Assembly (NCBI GenBank): GCA_025201705.1
Contig: MU616576.1
Location: 51,292-115,291, forward strand
DNA from: Dissophora ornata
Lineage: Eukaryota; Mortierellomycota; Mortierellomycetes; Mortierellales; Mortierellaceae
Direction of reading: 5' to 3'
DNA: 64,000 nucleotides
Shown: piece by piece, positions 23,938-34,813 of the stretch
Numbering within the stretch: position 1 is the first letter of the stretch
How the letters are laid out: each line of letters begins with the position of its first letter
Translations under genes and position numbers: made by a program
Notes under the pieces: generated by a model
What the model was told of the DNA's origin: nothing
Seen by the model: only the letters and a program-made list of their open reading frames with translations
Database searches by the model: none

Positions 23938-25453
23938 ATGGCAAAAGGCGAGATTATTACAGCCTCCGGCACCGGCTACGTTGGCTGCCTCACACCCGAG
24001 CAGAAAAAGACTCTGAAAGAAGTTTGGTCCATGATCTTCTCAATTGCGGATTCAGGGGAGGCGATTGTACCCTCGGAATTAATGCATGAGGTCGAGAGGG
24101 AGGCAAAGTCCGGCGACGGCTCTCAGTCTGCTACGGTGCAGGCCGCAGCAAAGGCTGGGTGGTTCTCGAACAATAAATCTGCCAACGCTGAAGAAGCAGC
24201 TAAGGCGGCAGGATATGGAGTAGGCATGGCTAAGGTTTCGCTGGCGGATTTGGGACTGAGTGTTGATAAGCTGAGACCCATTCTTTGGGATAATGCAATG
24301 GGCGACCACCCCGGTAAGACTGCGCTCTGTGAATTAATGCAGCGAATAGTTCCTCCTGCTTCGTACGTTGTTATCGAATGTTGCTCTAACACGTCGTTGA
24401 CTCGTCTGCCATAGACGCCTTGCTTCTGAGATTCATTCGTGCCCGCAAATGGAATGTCGTCAATGCTCTCAATATGTTGTTCAAGGCATTCAAGTGGCGG
24501 ATCGATGAAGATATTCCTGCCGTCAAGTATTCAACTGACGAGCATCTCAACGAGCAGTATCCAAAGTTTTTCGAGCAACTCGAGATGGGCAAGTTTTATA
24601 TCCATGGAACAGATGTTGATAACCGCATCATTGCGTGAGTGTTCTTTATTCTGCAATACTGTAATTCGCCATTTCTATACCCTTCCTCCCAGCCTGCTCA
24701 CATACTTCCCAAAATCGCTTACCGGAACTCAACAGATACTTGAACGTCCATCTGCACCACCCAAACGACCAGCCGGCCAAGACGCTCGAGAAACTGACCA
24801 TCTACTTGATGGAGTGCGGTCGCGTCCTGCTCGAGCACCCTACTGAGACTATTTGCCTTGTCTTTGACCTCAGCAATTTCGGACTCTCAAACATGGATTT
24901 CACCATGGTGAAGTATCTTGTGACGATATTTGAGGCTTACTACCCCGAGTCCCTGGGTCGCATCATCATCCATGGTGCACCCTTCGTCTTCTGGGGCATC
25001 TGGAAGGTGATTCAGCCTTGGTTGGACCCAATTGTGGCCTCGAAGGTGCGCTTCACGCGCGCGGATAAAGATTTGCTCGAACACATTCCAGCAAAGCATT
25101 TACCAGATCACTACAAAGGCGGATTGGACCATTACAAGTACGAATACCCACATGCCAACCCTGGGGAAAACAAGTGCATGGAAGATACGGCGACGAAGGA
25201 GAAGTTAGTGGCAGAGTGGAAGGACACGTTCTGGAAGTTTGAGGCATTGACACGCGAGTGGATCAAGGTTGACACGCCCGAGGCGACGAGGTCGGAAGAG
25301 GAGGTTGAGAAGGACAGAGAGCAATGTGCTAAGGATCTAAGGGTCGCGTTCTTCAAAATGGATCCATACATTCGTGCGAGGAACATGTTTCATAGGACGA
25401 CACCCCCAATTGCCCAAGTGGATGGAAGTGTCAAGTGGGTGTATAACAACTAG
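23938..25453 (+). CDS. SEC14-like CRAL-TRIO lipid-transfer protein, 437 aa
   Basis: Three exons in phase: 23938-24313, 24415-24634, 24736-25453. The N-terminal part has CLTPEQKKTLKEVW. The CRAL-TRIO N-domain (HPDALLLRFIRARKWNVV, LNMLFKAFKWRIDEDI, residues 120-158) precedes the lipid-binding fold with its gate region (NFGLSNMDFTMVKYLVTIFE, YYPESLGRIIIHGAPFVF, WLDPIVASKVRFT). Such proteins exchange phosphatidylinositol and phosphatidylcholine and stimulate phosphoinositide synthesis. The N-terminal 110 residues and a C-terminal helical tail (YIRARNMFHRTTPP) extend past the core, as in filamentous-fungal CRAL-TRIO proteins. It is a tandem duplicate of the gene at 26577. Confidence 0.9.
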
Positions 25454-26576
25454 ACATCATTTTATGTTAGCGCTCCCCGGCCCCCACTTCTTGTCTCCAT
25501 TCATGTAATGTGCATTGTATCGTATATTTCTTACAAATCCGTGAAATACATCCTCAGCATGAGCTTCACTACTTCGACATATGACAGGCCATCTTGATTC
25601 AGGTTGAGCGATGGGATATTTACTCTTCGGCTGCCAACAAACACACCTATTGCGTTTGCTCTATGCAAATCTTGTTTATGCTCGACTGACTGCATTCTTC
25701 GACGAAGCGATCCGACGCTATTTGTCTAAAGTCCTACCCTCCTCTGTGGTGCAGCACGTGTAGAGTCACAGGAGCTTTGCCTAATGCCAAGGAAAACGCC
25801 CGGCAAGGTGAAATCATAAGACGGACTCATTCTTTTCATCCTCCCCCAAACATCCACACACAGACGGACAGGGAAAACACAAGCCTGGAGTATGGCAAGG
25901 AAGCAACGGTCATCTCGGATCAATGACTCAGATATGGAGCGTCGGTCTATGTTATAACAATCTTGCAGGCATATTCCGGCCACGGGTGGGCTGTCCTTCG
26001 CTGTTGACCTTCAAAAGGATACCGGATTGACGTGAGAGACTATCGACAATTTTCCTCAATAACATGCCCTAAGGATGACAAGGTGCGAGTTCTGCAGTCA
26101 GCGAGAATGCTCTAGGCCATCGCCTTAGTTTCATTTCCTCTCTTGTTCGAGCCTCGGGGGTTCACAGCTCGATCCATGGCCGCTGTCTGGATATCTCTGT
26201 GGAGAGCGGATCTGGCCAAGGTCAGGACCGATCGCAAGCATGCTCAGCAGAGGGATCGCCACCAACGGACCACAACTGCCAATTGATTTCCTTTTCAAGT
26301 CGCATTCCTGAGACCTTATCGAAACTCATGCATTGCACAAGCAGGTCACTGCTCCCTTGCTGCTGATCAGTGCCCATGAACAGAGACCATGGAGCGACAC
26401 AACATGCCCTCTCATCTGCATTGCACGTCTATCCTCTTTATTTCAGCTCCTTCCTACACTTCACCTATCTCCTCTCTTTGCATAAACCTCGGTCTCATTC
26501 CTCCTCATCCTCTCATTCCTCCACTCATTCAACTTGATTCCAGTGTCTTTCACTTCTCAAACCCCCCTCATCTGTA
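25454..26576. other. Spacer between the tandem SEC14-like genes
   Basis: The left end is 3' UTR of the first copy. The last 150 bases are strongly CT-rich and probably the leader of the second copy. The frames in between show no family resemblance. Confidence 0.5.
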
Positions 26577-28188
26577 ATGGCAAAGACTGACATCCCCACA
26601 CCCCAAGGCACCGGCATCGTTGGCAAGCTGACTCCCGAACAAAAGGAGCTGCTCAAGCAAATGTGGGCCGAGCTCTTTCAGCTCTTGGATAATGGTGAGG
26701 TGAACCCGCCTTGTGACGCGCTCACCCTGGCTTCCATTTCTGCTTCCGTAAATGCGGAGACCTCGTCTGTCAAGTCCGCCAAGAAGAGTTGGTTCGGTAG
26801 TTCTAAGAACACGACCGCTGTCTCCGCTGCCCATGCTTCATCTGCCGACGAGCCCGGGGCAACACTTTTAAACCTGTCGCATATCGGCCTTGGAGTCGAG
26901 GATCTCCGTCCATCGCTCTGGAACCTCATCCTTGGAGATCATCCCGGTAAAAGCCTTGCTGCTATGTCAATTTGCTCTATCCAAAATACTGCCCTCGTCA
27001 TAGAGTCTGCCATGTTCTAATCGATTACGTCTCGTCATCTACATCAATTGATGTCTAATAGATTCGCTGCTGCTACGCTTTCTGAGAGCGCGCAAGTGGA
27101 ATGTGACGAATGGTACCGAGATGATTTTGAAGGCATTTAAATGGCGGATTGAGGATAACATCGATGAAATCAGGGCTAAGAGCGAAGATGACCTGGATGT
27201 GAAGTACCGTGGGTTTAAGATGCAGATGGAGATGGGCAAGTCGTGTTTCTATGGTACCGACAAGCAAGGACGACCTGTCGTGTATGTCAACGTCCGTCTG
27301 CACAAACCGGCAGGCCAGGACCCCAAAGCGTTGGAAATGTTTACGATCCACGTCATGGAGACTGGTCGCTTGCTGCTCCAACCCCCTGCCGAGACAGCTT
27401 GCTTGGTCTTTGACATGACTGGATTTGGACTTTCCAATATGGATTACAGGTAACAGTAACAGCATTGCGCAATAAGTGTCGATATGGACGGTCAAGAGAG
27501 AAAATCCTAACGCGGAGCACGGGTTTATCCTTTAGCTTTGTAAAGTTCTTAGTGCAATGCTTTGAGGCTTACTATCCAGAGTCTCTTGGGGTGCTTGTAA
27601 TCCACAAGGCTCCAATCGTATTCCGAGGAGTCTGGAAGATTATAGAACCCTGGCTCGACCCTGTGGTGGTCTCCAAGATCCGCTTCACTCGTAGCGACAA
27701 GGAGCTGACGGAGGTCATTGACGCGGAGTTCCTTCCTAACAAATATGACGGCGGCAAAAGCCAGGTGCGTTACTCTTATTAATATCTTGTCCTACTAGTA
27801 AACAATGTAATAGTGGTGTTATACTAACTGATTGATTCACTTGGAATTTCCTCCATCACAACTGTAGTACGCATTCAAGTACCTTCCGGTTGTTCCTGGC
27901 GAGAACGACCGCATGAACGACACAGAGACGAAAGAGCGCCTCCTTGAGGAGTGGAGGGCGGTCATGTGGAAGTTTGAGGCCCTGACTCGCGAGTGGATCT
28001 CTTGCAAGAAGACTGAGGGTGCTCGTTCAGAGGAGGTCATTGAAGCCGAGAGACTGGGGCTGACAAAAGACATCAGAGCAGCATACTTCAATTTGGACCC
28101 CTATATCCGCGCTAGAACTTTGTACCACCGCTCGGAGCACCCAGTTATCCAGGCTGACGGATCGACGAACTGGCCACACAAGAACTAG
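26577..28188 (+). CDS. SEC14-like CRAL-TRIO lipid-transfer protein, second tandem copy, 435 aa
   Basis: Four exons in phase: 26577-26946, 27062-27449, 27536-27764, 27868-28188. Colinear with the preceding gene: KLTPEQKELLKQMW, HPDSLLLRFLRARKWNV, LKAFKWRIEDNI, VNVRLHKPAGQDPKA, DYSFVKFLVQCFEAYYPESL, WLDPVVVSKIRFTRSD, and the tail YIRARTLYHRSEHPV. The Lys/Ser/Ala-rich linker at about residues 55-90 is the least conserved stretch. Intron positions differ: the first intron is shared, the one before the HLHHP/RLHKP region is absent here, and two later ones are absent from the upstream copy. Expected role is phosphatidylinositol-type lipid transfer, with different ligand preference possible. Confidence 0.9.
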
Positions 28189-28524
28189 ACAACGACAAGT
28201 TTCGTGTCATTGCGTGGACCTGGATTGAGAACGCATGTAGATATATATATAAAGATTTATATTTCCTCCGGTCGTGAGCTGCCGGGCAAGTTTCGTGGTC
28301 GCCTGGCAGGATCCGTGATAGACTTCCAATGCTTGAAGGCCCCTTAATAACTATCCGACAAACCAAATCACACGTGACTGACTGCTCCAACGGCAAGTGT
28401 GTGTTTGATCCGATGATCTCGGCCAGAGCGGGTGTATAGACATTCGGTCATTCAGTCATTCTGATTCTGATTTCTTTTTACTCCCCACTCCTCCTCATTC
28501 ACATTACCTCACCATAATATACCG

Positions 28525-29932
28525 ATGTTCCGTGTCGCCCAGTCTTTGCAGGTATTGCCATTCGAGTCGCACGCAGGGCAGAGAGTGACGAACACATCCG
28601 GAATGCTTCGACCTTGAACTGGACCTCAACAAGGGGCTTCTCTGACAGCCTGGATCGCAATGGGATCAGCGCTTGACTTTCTTTGCGTCGAAAGCTGTTG
28701 AGAGCCTTCATGTTCCAGGAGATAACGCCGGACGCTTCAGGAGTCATAGCCCAAACAATAGACGCGCTTCTTATGAGACACTAGTCAGGTCAGAATCGCA
28801 TACCTAACTGTCAGGGCCAATTTGAAACCACTATGTAGAAAAAATCCCTGGTCGCCATTGGCGTCAGCGTTGGCCTTTTGTCCAGCACTAGCGGTGCTGT
28901 TGCCTTCGCCGAGGGCAAGGAGCGTAAGCAGAAGGTGAGTTGTTTCCCAATTGCCGACCAGACCTAGTATTTGCGCTGATCTCACACCATTTTCAGTTCA
29001 GCTATTGAAAGTTCTGGATACCGAGTGCTCACCCCTATTCACTTTGCGATACTGCCTCTAGCTTCCCATCTACGACGAGCCAGAACCAGAGATGGTTATC
29101 AAGGAGGAACCCACGCGTCTGGATGAGGCTCTTCGTGCCGCTCGCAAGGAGACTGATCGTCAGATCTTGGGCATGAAGTACCATCTCCAGATGGTTACTA
29201 ACAAGGTTGTCGATCTTGAGAAGGAGGCTGAGAGTAAGTTTCTTTTTTTTTTTTTTTTTGTGTGGTGCGATACACGAAGGGTACAAATACTAAAATGCAT
29301 GCCGAACCATTGCGAAAAAGGCACGCCATTTTAATATCTTTTGATACTGACTCAAAAAACCTTCCTTCTGCCTATTAGGCAACATCAAGTCAGTTCTTGT
29401 CAGGGAGGAGGAGGTCATGCCCGCAGCCATCTATGTCGTTGTTGCAGGTTTCGCTGGATCGATCTTTGCCGGACGCCGTAATATTTTGCTCCGCTTCTTG
29501 ACTCCCGTCGCATTCTCGGCTGCTGCCTTTGGGTACTTCTTCCCAGCCTCCTCCAACCGTTTGATTGCCCACGCCAACCAGTCTGATCTCGCGAAATACA
29601 TTCCTCAGGATATCCAGAAGCAGATCCGTGACATCACTGGACAGGTCAGCGGCAGCAGTGCTGAGACCAAATTGAGCAAGGCTGTAGAGGAAGTTAAGAG
29701 CGCAGCCAAGGATGTGACTGTCCAGGAAAAGGCTCAGGAGAAGATCCAGGACACTGCCACAGCTACCAAGGAGGCGGTTGATGATGTGAAGGATAAGGTT
29801 GCTCAGCTCAAGAAGGCCGTGGTTGAGGAGGTCGCGAAGGGCAAGAGCGTGGTTGAGAAGCCTGAGGAGGAATCCGACAGGGAGGCGAGGATCGCAAAGA
29901 TCAAGGCTGAGGATGCACTCAAGCGCGTCTAA
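28525..29932 (+). CDS. MICOS complex subunit, MIC26/MIC27 (apolipoprotein O) family, 282 aa
   Basis: Four exons in phase: 28525-28551, 28839-28934, 29062-29233, 29379-29932. The protein starts MFRVAQSLQKKSLVAIG, a basic, hydrophobic N-terminus suited to mitochondrial import. Then comes the family entry motif LPIYDEPEPE, a helical segment (RLDEALRAARKETDRQI), and two hydrophobic spans (AAIYVVVAGFAGSIFAGR, about 113-130, and RFLTPVAFSAAAFGYFFP, about 137-155). This arrangement is that of inner-membrane MIC26/MIC27, which bind cardiolipin and hold cristae junctions. The C-terminal 120 residues are Lys/Glu-rich and amphipathic. Which of MIC26 or MIC27 cannot be decided from sequence alone. The 9-codon first exon is small but the phase is consistent. 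Confidence 0.87.
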
Positions 29933-30237
29933 ACTACGTGCATGTTGATGGACTATAGGGGAGCGGGCCTTGAGAGTTGAGAGCAGGTGTGTGGTTTGCT
30001 CTAGTTTGAACGTGAATGAATTGACAGCAGGCCGAGCAGACAATTTACCAGCATGACATTTAGCATACATAAAGACATGAATGATTGGATATATTTGAGA
30101 ATCCACAACAACTATAACTGTTCTGCTTGACAGTGGCATTTCTCCGGGGCCAGAAAGTCATCAAGATCCAAAGAATTGAACAGCATTTCGTAGTTCATTT
30201 TGCCTGTGTGTCGTTGGAAAGACCCTAGTAATGGGTC
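29933..30237. other. Convergent 3' spacer
   Basis: Lies between the MICOS gene and a small minus-strand gene. It presumably holds both 3' UTRs. The minus-strand frame that runs on across 29390-30139 is the shadow of the MICOS exon. Confidence 0.5.
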
Positions 30238-30513
30238 TTAATGTCGGCATCTCTCGAGATCTTGCATGAACCACTTAAAGTGCCCTCCGCAATTCTCGGG
30301 TTTGGTGTTGTAGAAGAAGGTAGAGACAATCAACTCGGGGAGTTTGTTTTCTCTGAACGCTCGGTCGACCTCATTGATATCGATCGCTAGGCATTTAATA
30401 AGTCCCTGATATAGCCCGAGAAGATACACCTTCTCTTGTTGGGTCTTGCATTTCTCAAATCCATAACTGACCCTCAGCTCCTCGTTCTTATAAGATGTTG
30501 GCGGTGGACCCAT
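30238..30513 (-). CDS. Small hypothetical protein, 91 aa
   Basis: An open frame with a true ATG at 30513: MGPPPTSYKNEELRVSYGFE, then EKVYLLGLYQGLIKCLAIDI and a Cys/His-containing tail (ENCGGHFKWFMQDLERCRH). Composition is protein-like, with helical periodicity in the centre and no low complexity. No family recognised and no membrane segment. It could also be the last exon of a longer gene, but no strong acceptor is obvious upstream. Confidence 0.45.
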   Translation of the reverse strand: MGPPPTSYKNEELRVSYGFEKCKTQQEKVYLLGLYQGLIKCLAIDINEVDRAFRENKLPELIVSTFFYNTKPENCGGHFKWFMQDLERCRH

Positions 30514-31058
30514 TGCTGAGGTCTTGGGTTTGTTCTGCGTGCGTTCATCTGGTCTGACTTGGACAAGAAAATCGCGTGATGAACATATTACGATTTCCGT
30601 TGAAATTTAAAAGCAAGCCGGTGTGCGATTTTCTCATTTAAGTCTTTGTTGGCTGAAATGCATGATGATAAGCAACTTCCATAATGGTGCGCAAATTGGG
30701 ATGAAGATTGGGGCAGTAGATGGGGAAAAGTTGCAAAGGATTGGCAAGAGTTCGTGAATGGGGTTTGTCACGCTTGAAGATCCTGAACTGCAAGCACGCC
30801 AGTAGTAGTATCACGAACTGCTATCAGCCAATGGACAGCCGGCTATTGACAACGCGACTCTTACACCGCCCAGATAGACGTACCTCATCCGTCAAGAAGA
30901 AGCGGGTCTAAAGAAAGAAGCGCCGCATTGCGAAAACAAGTTCCGATTGCACTCTAGATTCCAAGGTGTTGCAAGCGCGATACTCCAAACAGCCTAAACC
31001 TTGATAGATGCGTGTCATAAAATAAACAAGTGTGCATGCATGTCCTTTATTGAGAAGA
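30514..31058. other. Intergenic region, nothing recognised
   Basis: No frame above about 60 codons and no RNA gene seen. The right end flanks the possible decayed membrane-protein copy. Confidence 0.45.
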
Positions 31059-31590
31059 CTAACTAAGCCAGGCATGGTGTACATCGCCGTACGACGCCCA
31101 TGACAGCTCCATAAGGATCAACTGGATCACCACGGCTTGGGAGACTGCTATAAAGAGGTCTTTCAGGTTCGAGCCCACAATCGTACCACCTTTCATTCTC
31201 AGGACATCCAGTTTTGCAATACTCGCAATTTCCTCGCTCATAGACTTTGTGGACTCTACTCTGGCGAGTGAAAGTTCAACTCTCTCAATGGTGTTCCGAC
31301 CCGTAGCGTATGCAGGAACCGACAATACCTGTCACAGGATTACAGACAGGGACCGAGTATACAATGTACCTGGCTGCCCGGAAAATGAAGATCCTTCTTC
31401 TTCGCACTGAAAATAAGGTTTGGTTTTTCATCTTGAATCTGTTCGATAGTTGGGACACAGCTCTTGCTGAGATCCATGGTGATGGTCTCATGTCAAGCTT
31501 TAGATACTCTTATGCAGCTCAGAAGGGCAGGTCTGTCAAGGAACGTGCCGCAAAAGTGTGGGATCTCTTTCTTCAAGCTCAAGAGAATTA
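31059..31590 (-). pseudogene. Possible decayed copy of the adjacent membrane-anchored protein
   Basis: The minus frame at 31325-31059 contains STKSMSEEIASIAKLDVLRM followed by a hydrophobic span (LFIAVSQAVVIQLILM). This parallels the C-terminal region of the gene at 31733 (ENEKMLEEIKLDTLRF, then a hydrophobic anchor). Upstream fragments such as FCGTFLDRPALLSCIRVSKA are in another frame and carry stops. The similarity is short and judged by eye; a plus-strand frame across 31310-31591 competes for the same DNA. Confidence 0.35.
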
Positions 31591-31732
31591 GTGATTGGAT
31601 GGCCGAGTGGATTCATAGTGCCAATGACAGAAATCGCAAAGGAAGGATGATTAAGTTTATTCGACTACGTTGACTAGATGATGAGTAGGAAATGGTACTT
31701 CGGGTAGACTGGATCTGCTCCATAAGCTCTTT

Positions 31733-32305
31733 CTATTGCTTAATTACTACGCTTACGATTATGTTGGCTACAGTCAGCAGCGCTGTGACGATCACGCCTG
31801 CCAGTGTGATGTATGTATTGCGGATGGTGATATCCAGCTGTCTCTTGTTCACATTCTCAAACCTCAGTGTGTCCAACTTTATCTCCTCCAGCATCTTCTC
31901 GTTCTCAATCTCAGCCTTGAACACATCATAGTTCTTCATGAACAGAATTTGTGCATCAATGATCAGCTGCGGATCGATTGCCTGGTCCACAACCGATGCT
32001 TGCTGTCTCATGTATCTGCAGGTGCTCTGCAGAACACTGGCTGCTGACACCATAGGCACATCAGGAAGGTCGATACTCAACGCGGTTCTGTATGCCTCGG
32101 TACTTAGAAACCCACACACATCAATACCCTTAAACAGAGTATCAGCGGAGATTCCAAGACTGTCGCAAGTCGTCCCAATCGCACCCAACTTTAGGGTGTT
32201 GTTTAGAGCTATGTTGACGATTTCGTTAATGGATCCCCCAAGAGGTTGGACGCCTGACAAATGGTCCGCAACTTGGCGATAGTGGTTTAATCTGAGACCG
32301 TTCAT
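31733..32305 (-). CDS. Unknown protein with C-terminal membrane anchor, 190 aa
   Basis: I take the ATG at 32305 (MNGLRLNHYRQVADHLSGVQ), the first in the likely transcript. It sits in an exon beginning at 32336 after a 115-nt intron (32452-32338) that lies in the leader. The body has a Gly/Asn/Leu-rich part (LNNTLKLGAIGTTCDSLGIS), a helical part (MRQQASVVDQAIDPQLIIDA), a charged heptad-like helix (VFKAEIENEKMLEEIKLDTL), and a C-terminal hydrophobic span (YITLAGVIVTALLTVANIIV) ending in IKQ. That resembles a tail-anchored or coiled-coil membrane protein. No family recognised. A TATA box and a 34-bp tandem repeat lie upstream. Confidence 0.6.
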   Translation of the reverse strand: MNGLRLNHYRQVADHLSGVQPLGGSINEIVNIALNNTLKLGAIGTTCDSLGISADTLFKGIDVCGFLSTEAYRTALSIDLPDVPMVSAASVLQSTCRYMRQQASVVDQAIDPQLIIDAQILFMKNYDVFKAEIENEKMLEEIKLDTLRFENVNKRQLDITIRNTYITLAGVIVTALLTVANIIVSVVIKQ

Positions 32306-32497
32306 ATATGTCACGTTTAATGGGGAGCTTCTTTTTCTGTGAAGACAGGTTAAGAGCGAGTGTCACAAAGTTGAGTCGAGCAAGAGGTCAGGATCAATTC
32401 TGAAGTCAAGTTAACCACGAATCAAGATAAAAAGTAGGCTGACTAGACTTACGAGTCGTAGGAGAGGTGCCGTTCTGGAGTGCAAAAGATAACTGTT

Positions 32498-32632
32498 GCT
32501 TGAAAAAGTGTTTTGTTGAAGTTACCGAGGGCCTTGAAAGTGTTTTGTTGAGGTTACCGAGGAGGCCTTGAAAGTGTTTTGTTGAAGTTACCGAGGAGGC
32601 CTTGAAAGTGTTTTGTTGAAGTTACCGAGGAG
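32498..32632. repeat. 34-bp tandem repeat, four copies
   Basis: Copies lie at 32498-32530 (slightly degenerate), 32531-32564, 32565-32598 and 32599-32632; the unit begins gccttgaaagtgttttgttg and ends with aagttaccgaggag. The last two copies are identical. The array lies between a minus-strand TATA box (32653-32646) and the donor at 32453-32452, so it should be part of the leader exon of the gene ending at 31733. A 34-bp unit shifts frame at each copy. Confidence 0.85.
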
Positions 32633-32645
32633 GCCAAGGCCTCCT

Positions 32646-32653
32646 CTTTTATA
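32646..32653 (-). promoter_or_regulatory. TATA box of the membrane-anchored unknown
   Basis: TATAAAAG on the minus strand. A start site about 30 bases downstream would fall inside the 34-bp repeat array. Confidence 0.55.
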
Positions 32654-33059
32654 CTGGATATGTCAGAGAGCGGCTCTCTGAATGACTTGAAACCACAAGA
32701 CCCTCGGCGGCGAGCACCTTCGAGGTGGTCTGGGCCCGACAGCGCCACACTGCAACAAGATCAGGTCAATGTGTAGTGTTACTTTTCTATGTGCTACGCC
32801 TGTGCGTGCGTTGGTGGTTTTGTGGGGCGGGCTCTTTCTAAACGTTAATTTCTTTTGCAGACAACTTTTTTTGAACGGGGGAATAGTAAGCAGAAGAGTA
32901 GCCTTGTTGCTACGATCTGCTGAAGCACTACGAGTAAGGATTCGCTGCGCCATGCACAGATCCTCCACTCTTGTATTGGAGATTAAGGTTCTGAGACAGC
33001 TTCGCCTTTGTGAGTATAAACCTCTGTGTAAGATTAAATCTCGTTTATGTTGAAAGTCC

Positions 33060-34477
33060 ATAGGTCCTCGTGCCGAGACACGCCTTTTTCGACTTTTCAA
33101 CTTCTTGAATTGAGGTGGGTGTCTCGCAACTCGCGTCTCAATCGAGAGCTGATCCTGACCCGTCAAAGCCATGCTTTGTGAACCAGCGACACCTGCATCT
33201 TGATCATTAATCGCTCGCAGTTTCTTGCTCTCAGTAACCACGCACACCTGAAGCACACTGTCAACGCTCTCTCTCCTTGGTATTCAGATCACGAATCCTG
33301 ACAAAGTACAACTCTAGATCTTTGTAGACCCATCCCGCCTACTCGATGTCGTCCGTGTCAATTTTGTGCATGGGAAGGTGCAACAATGTTGCATGGGAAG
33401 ATGCAACAACTATATAGGTCAAATACGAAGTCGCGGTAGCTGTGGAATCCAGCCACACTGTCGAAGGCGATCGTTTACAGCCAGAACATAGTCTTGCTCA
33501 TAGATGCTGGCATCCACCTTGAAGCCAGTAATAACCTCTATAACCTGTTGATGCTATAGCATGGCAACGATCACGTCCACCAACGAGAACATTTCGTACT
33601 ACACGCGCACACTCGCAAGATGCTCGAGCGCTCGGGCAGGCAACTCGATTGTCATAGGAGCCGAAGCCTCGGTCTGAATGGAACTCAGTAAAGGACAGCA
33701 CCGGTTCACTTCGTGCACGATGGCCTGTGGGGCTACCCCAAGAACGGACCAGGTCAGTGAGGGAGGTCCAGGTGTGCCATATAACAAGTTTAGTAAAGTG
33801 AACCAACAACGAGGGTGCATTTGGGTTTTCGAGAGTCAATTCGAAGATATGCCAGACGGGCGCACTACGTGTGTGGATTTTTGGATGCTGATATAGATTG
33901 GGGACGAAACCAGACCGGAAGACTGACTCACGGACCTGTAAAGATTCAGGGCAGGGCACATTCGAAGCATGAACGAGGACGCATCGCGCGTCATCGTTAG
34001 TTCCTGGATTTCAGTGACGTGGGTTTCGATGTCGCCGTCGAGATAAAACTCGGAGCCAGGGCATCTATTGCACAAAATAGTTATGCGTTCTCAATGCTAG
34101 GTCGACATGTGTCAGAGTCGCGTTGTTCCGACGAAGCATGTCGTAATAGAGTGCCTGAAATTGTGAGGTTGCCCTCATCACAACAGTGAGTTTCCTCCAG
34201 CTGCAGATAGTAAAACATTTCAGTGCACTTCTTTTGCGGACAGTAGGTTTTTGACAACGCGAATTCGATGCCCATGCTTCTGGATAGCCTGCAATACTAA
34301 CGTCCTGAACGATGGATGAGCTCGAAAGTCGACTGTGTGCCATACGACGGATGTGAGGTCTTCGGATCAACCCTTGCACGCCAGTGCACACGCTGTGACA
34401 TCTTTCAGAGCAATGAATTGACCCTTCTGAGCTATAGCTTCAGGTATCTGGAGTGGGTTTTTGCGCTTGTTGGTCAT
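33060..34477 (-). pseudogene. F-box pseudogene, RVARHLLKF subfamily
   Basis: From ATG 34477 the frame reads MTNKRKNPLQIPEAIAQKGQ, then ALKDVTACALACKG, then TGA (34369-34367), then SEDLTSVVWHTVDFRAHPSF. Aligned with the intact relatives (CKDWSSDFTRVIWHTLNF), the TGA replaces the conserved F-box Trp. More stops and frame changes follow after KNLLSAKEVH. Later fragments match the family body (NNATLTHVDLALR, SSFMLRMCPALN, NAPSLLVHFTKLVIWHTWTS) and its end (SIETRVARHPPQFKKLK near 33130). Clearly a dead copy, in the order of the intact genes to its right. Confidence 0.85.
33367..33411. repeat. Two-copy direct repeat, about 23 bp
   Basis: tgcatgggaaggtgcaacaa is followed at once by tgcatgggaagatgcaacaa. 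It lies inside the F-box pseudogene, in a part with no recognisable family sequence. Confidence 0.6.
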
Positions 34478-34813
34478 GGTAGCTGAGGAGATGGTGTGGA
34501 GTTAAAGCGATGAAGCGAGAATGTATAATCTCTTTTTCAATATTATCGCTGTGGTCATCACTTCTATCAAACCCTTTTGATCTGTATACGCATTTGAGGA
34601 TGTTGATGTGCAAAGGGCAATGGCTTGCAGTTTCCAGAACTCAGGAAGCTCTATGTCAGAGAGAGATTGGGGTGGTTTAGTTAAGACGCTTGGGGTCCCT
34701 CTTATTTCAATATCCGGTCTCAGTCAACTATCAGCCAGGCCGATGGTGGTGGGTCAGCAAGATATCCATGCTATTTACACTTCGTTTTTTATTCTGATGT
34801 GAATCTCAAACCA
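34478..34813. other. Spacer upstream of the F-box pseudogene
   Basis: Former promoter of the pseudogene and 3' flank of the next minus-strand gene. No frame of note. Confidence 0.5.

Noticed and set aside
25726..25983. 85-codon minus-strand frame between the SEC14-like genes
   Set aside because: Composition is not protein-like and there is no promoter or homology signal.
31160..31180. GGTTCGAGCCC, like a tRNA T-arm
   Set aside because: No matching acceptor, D or anticodon stems around it; it lies in a coding remnant.
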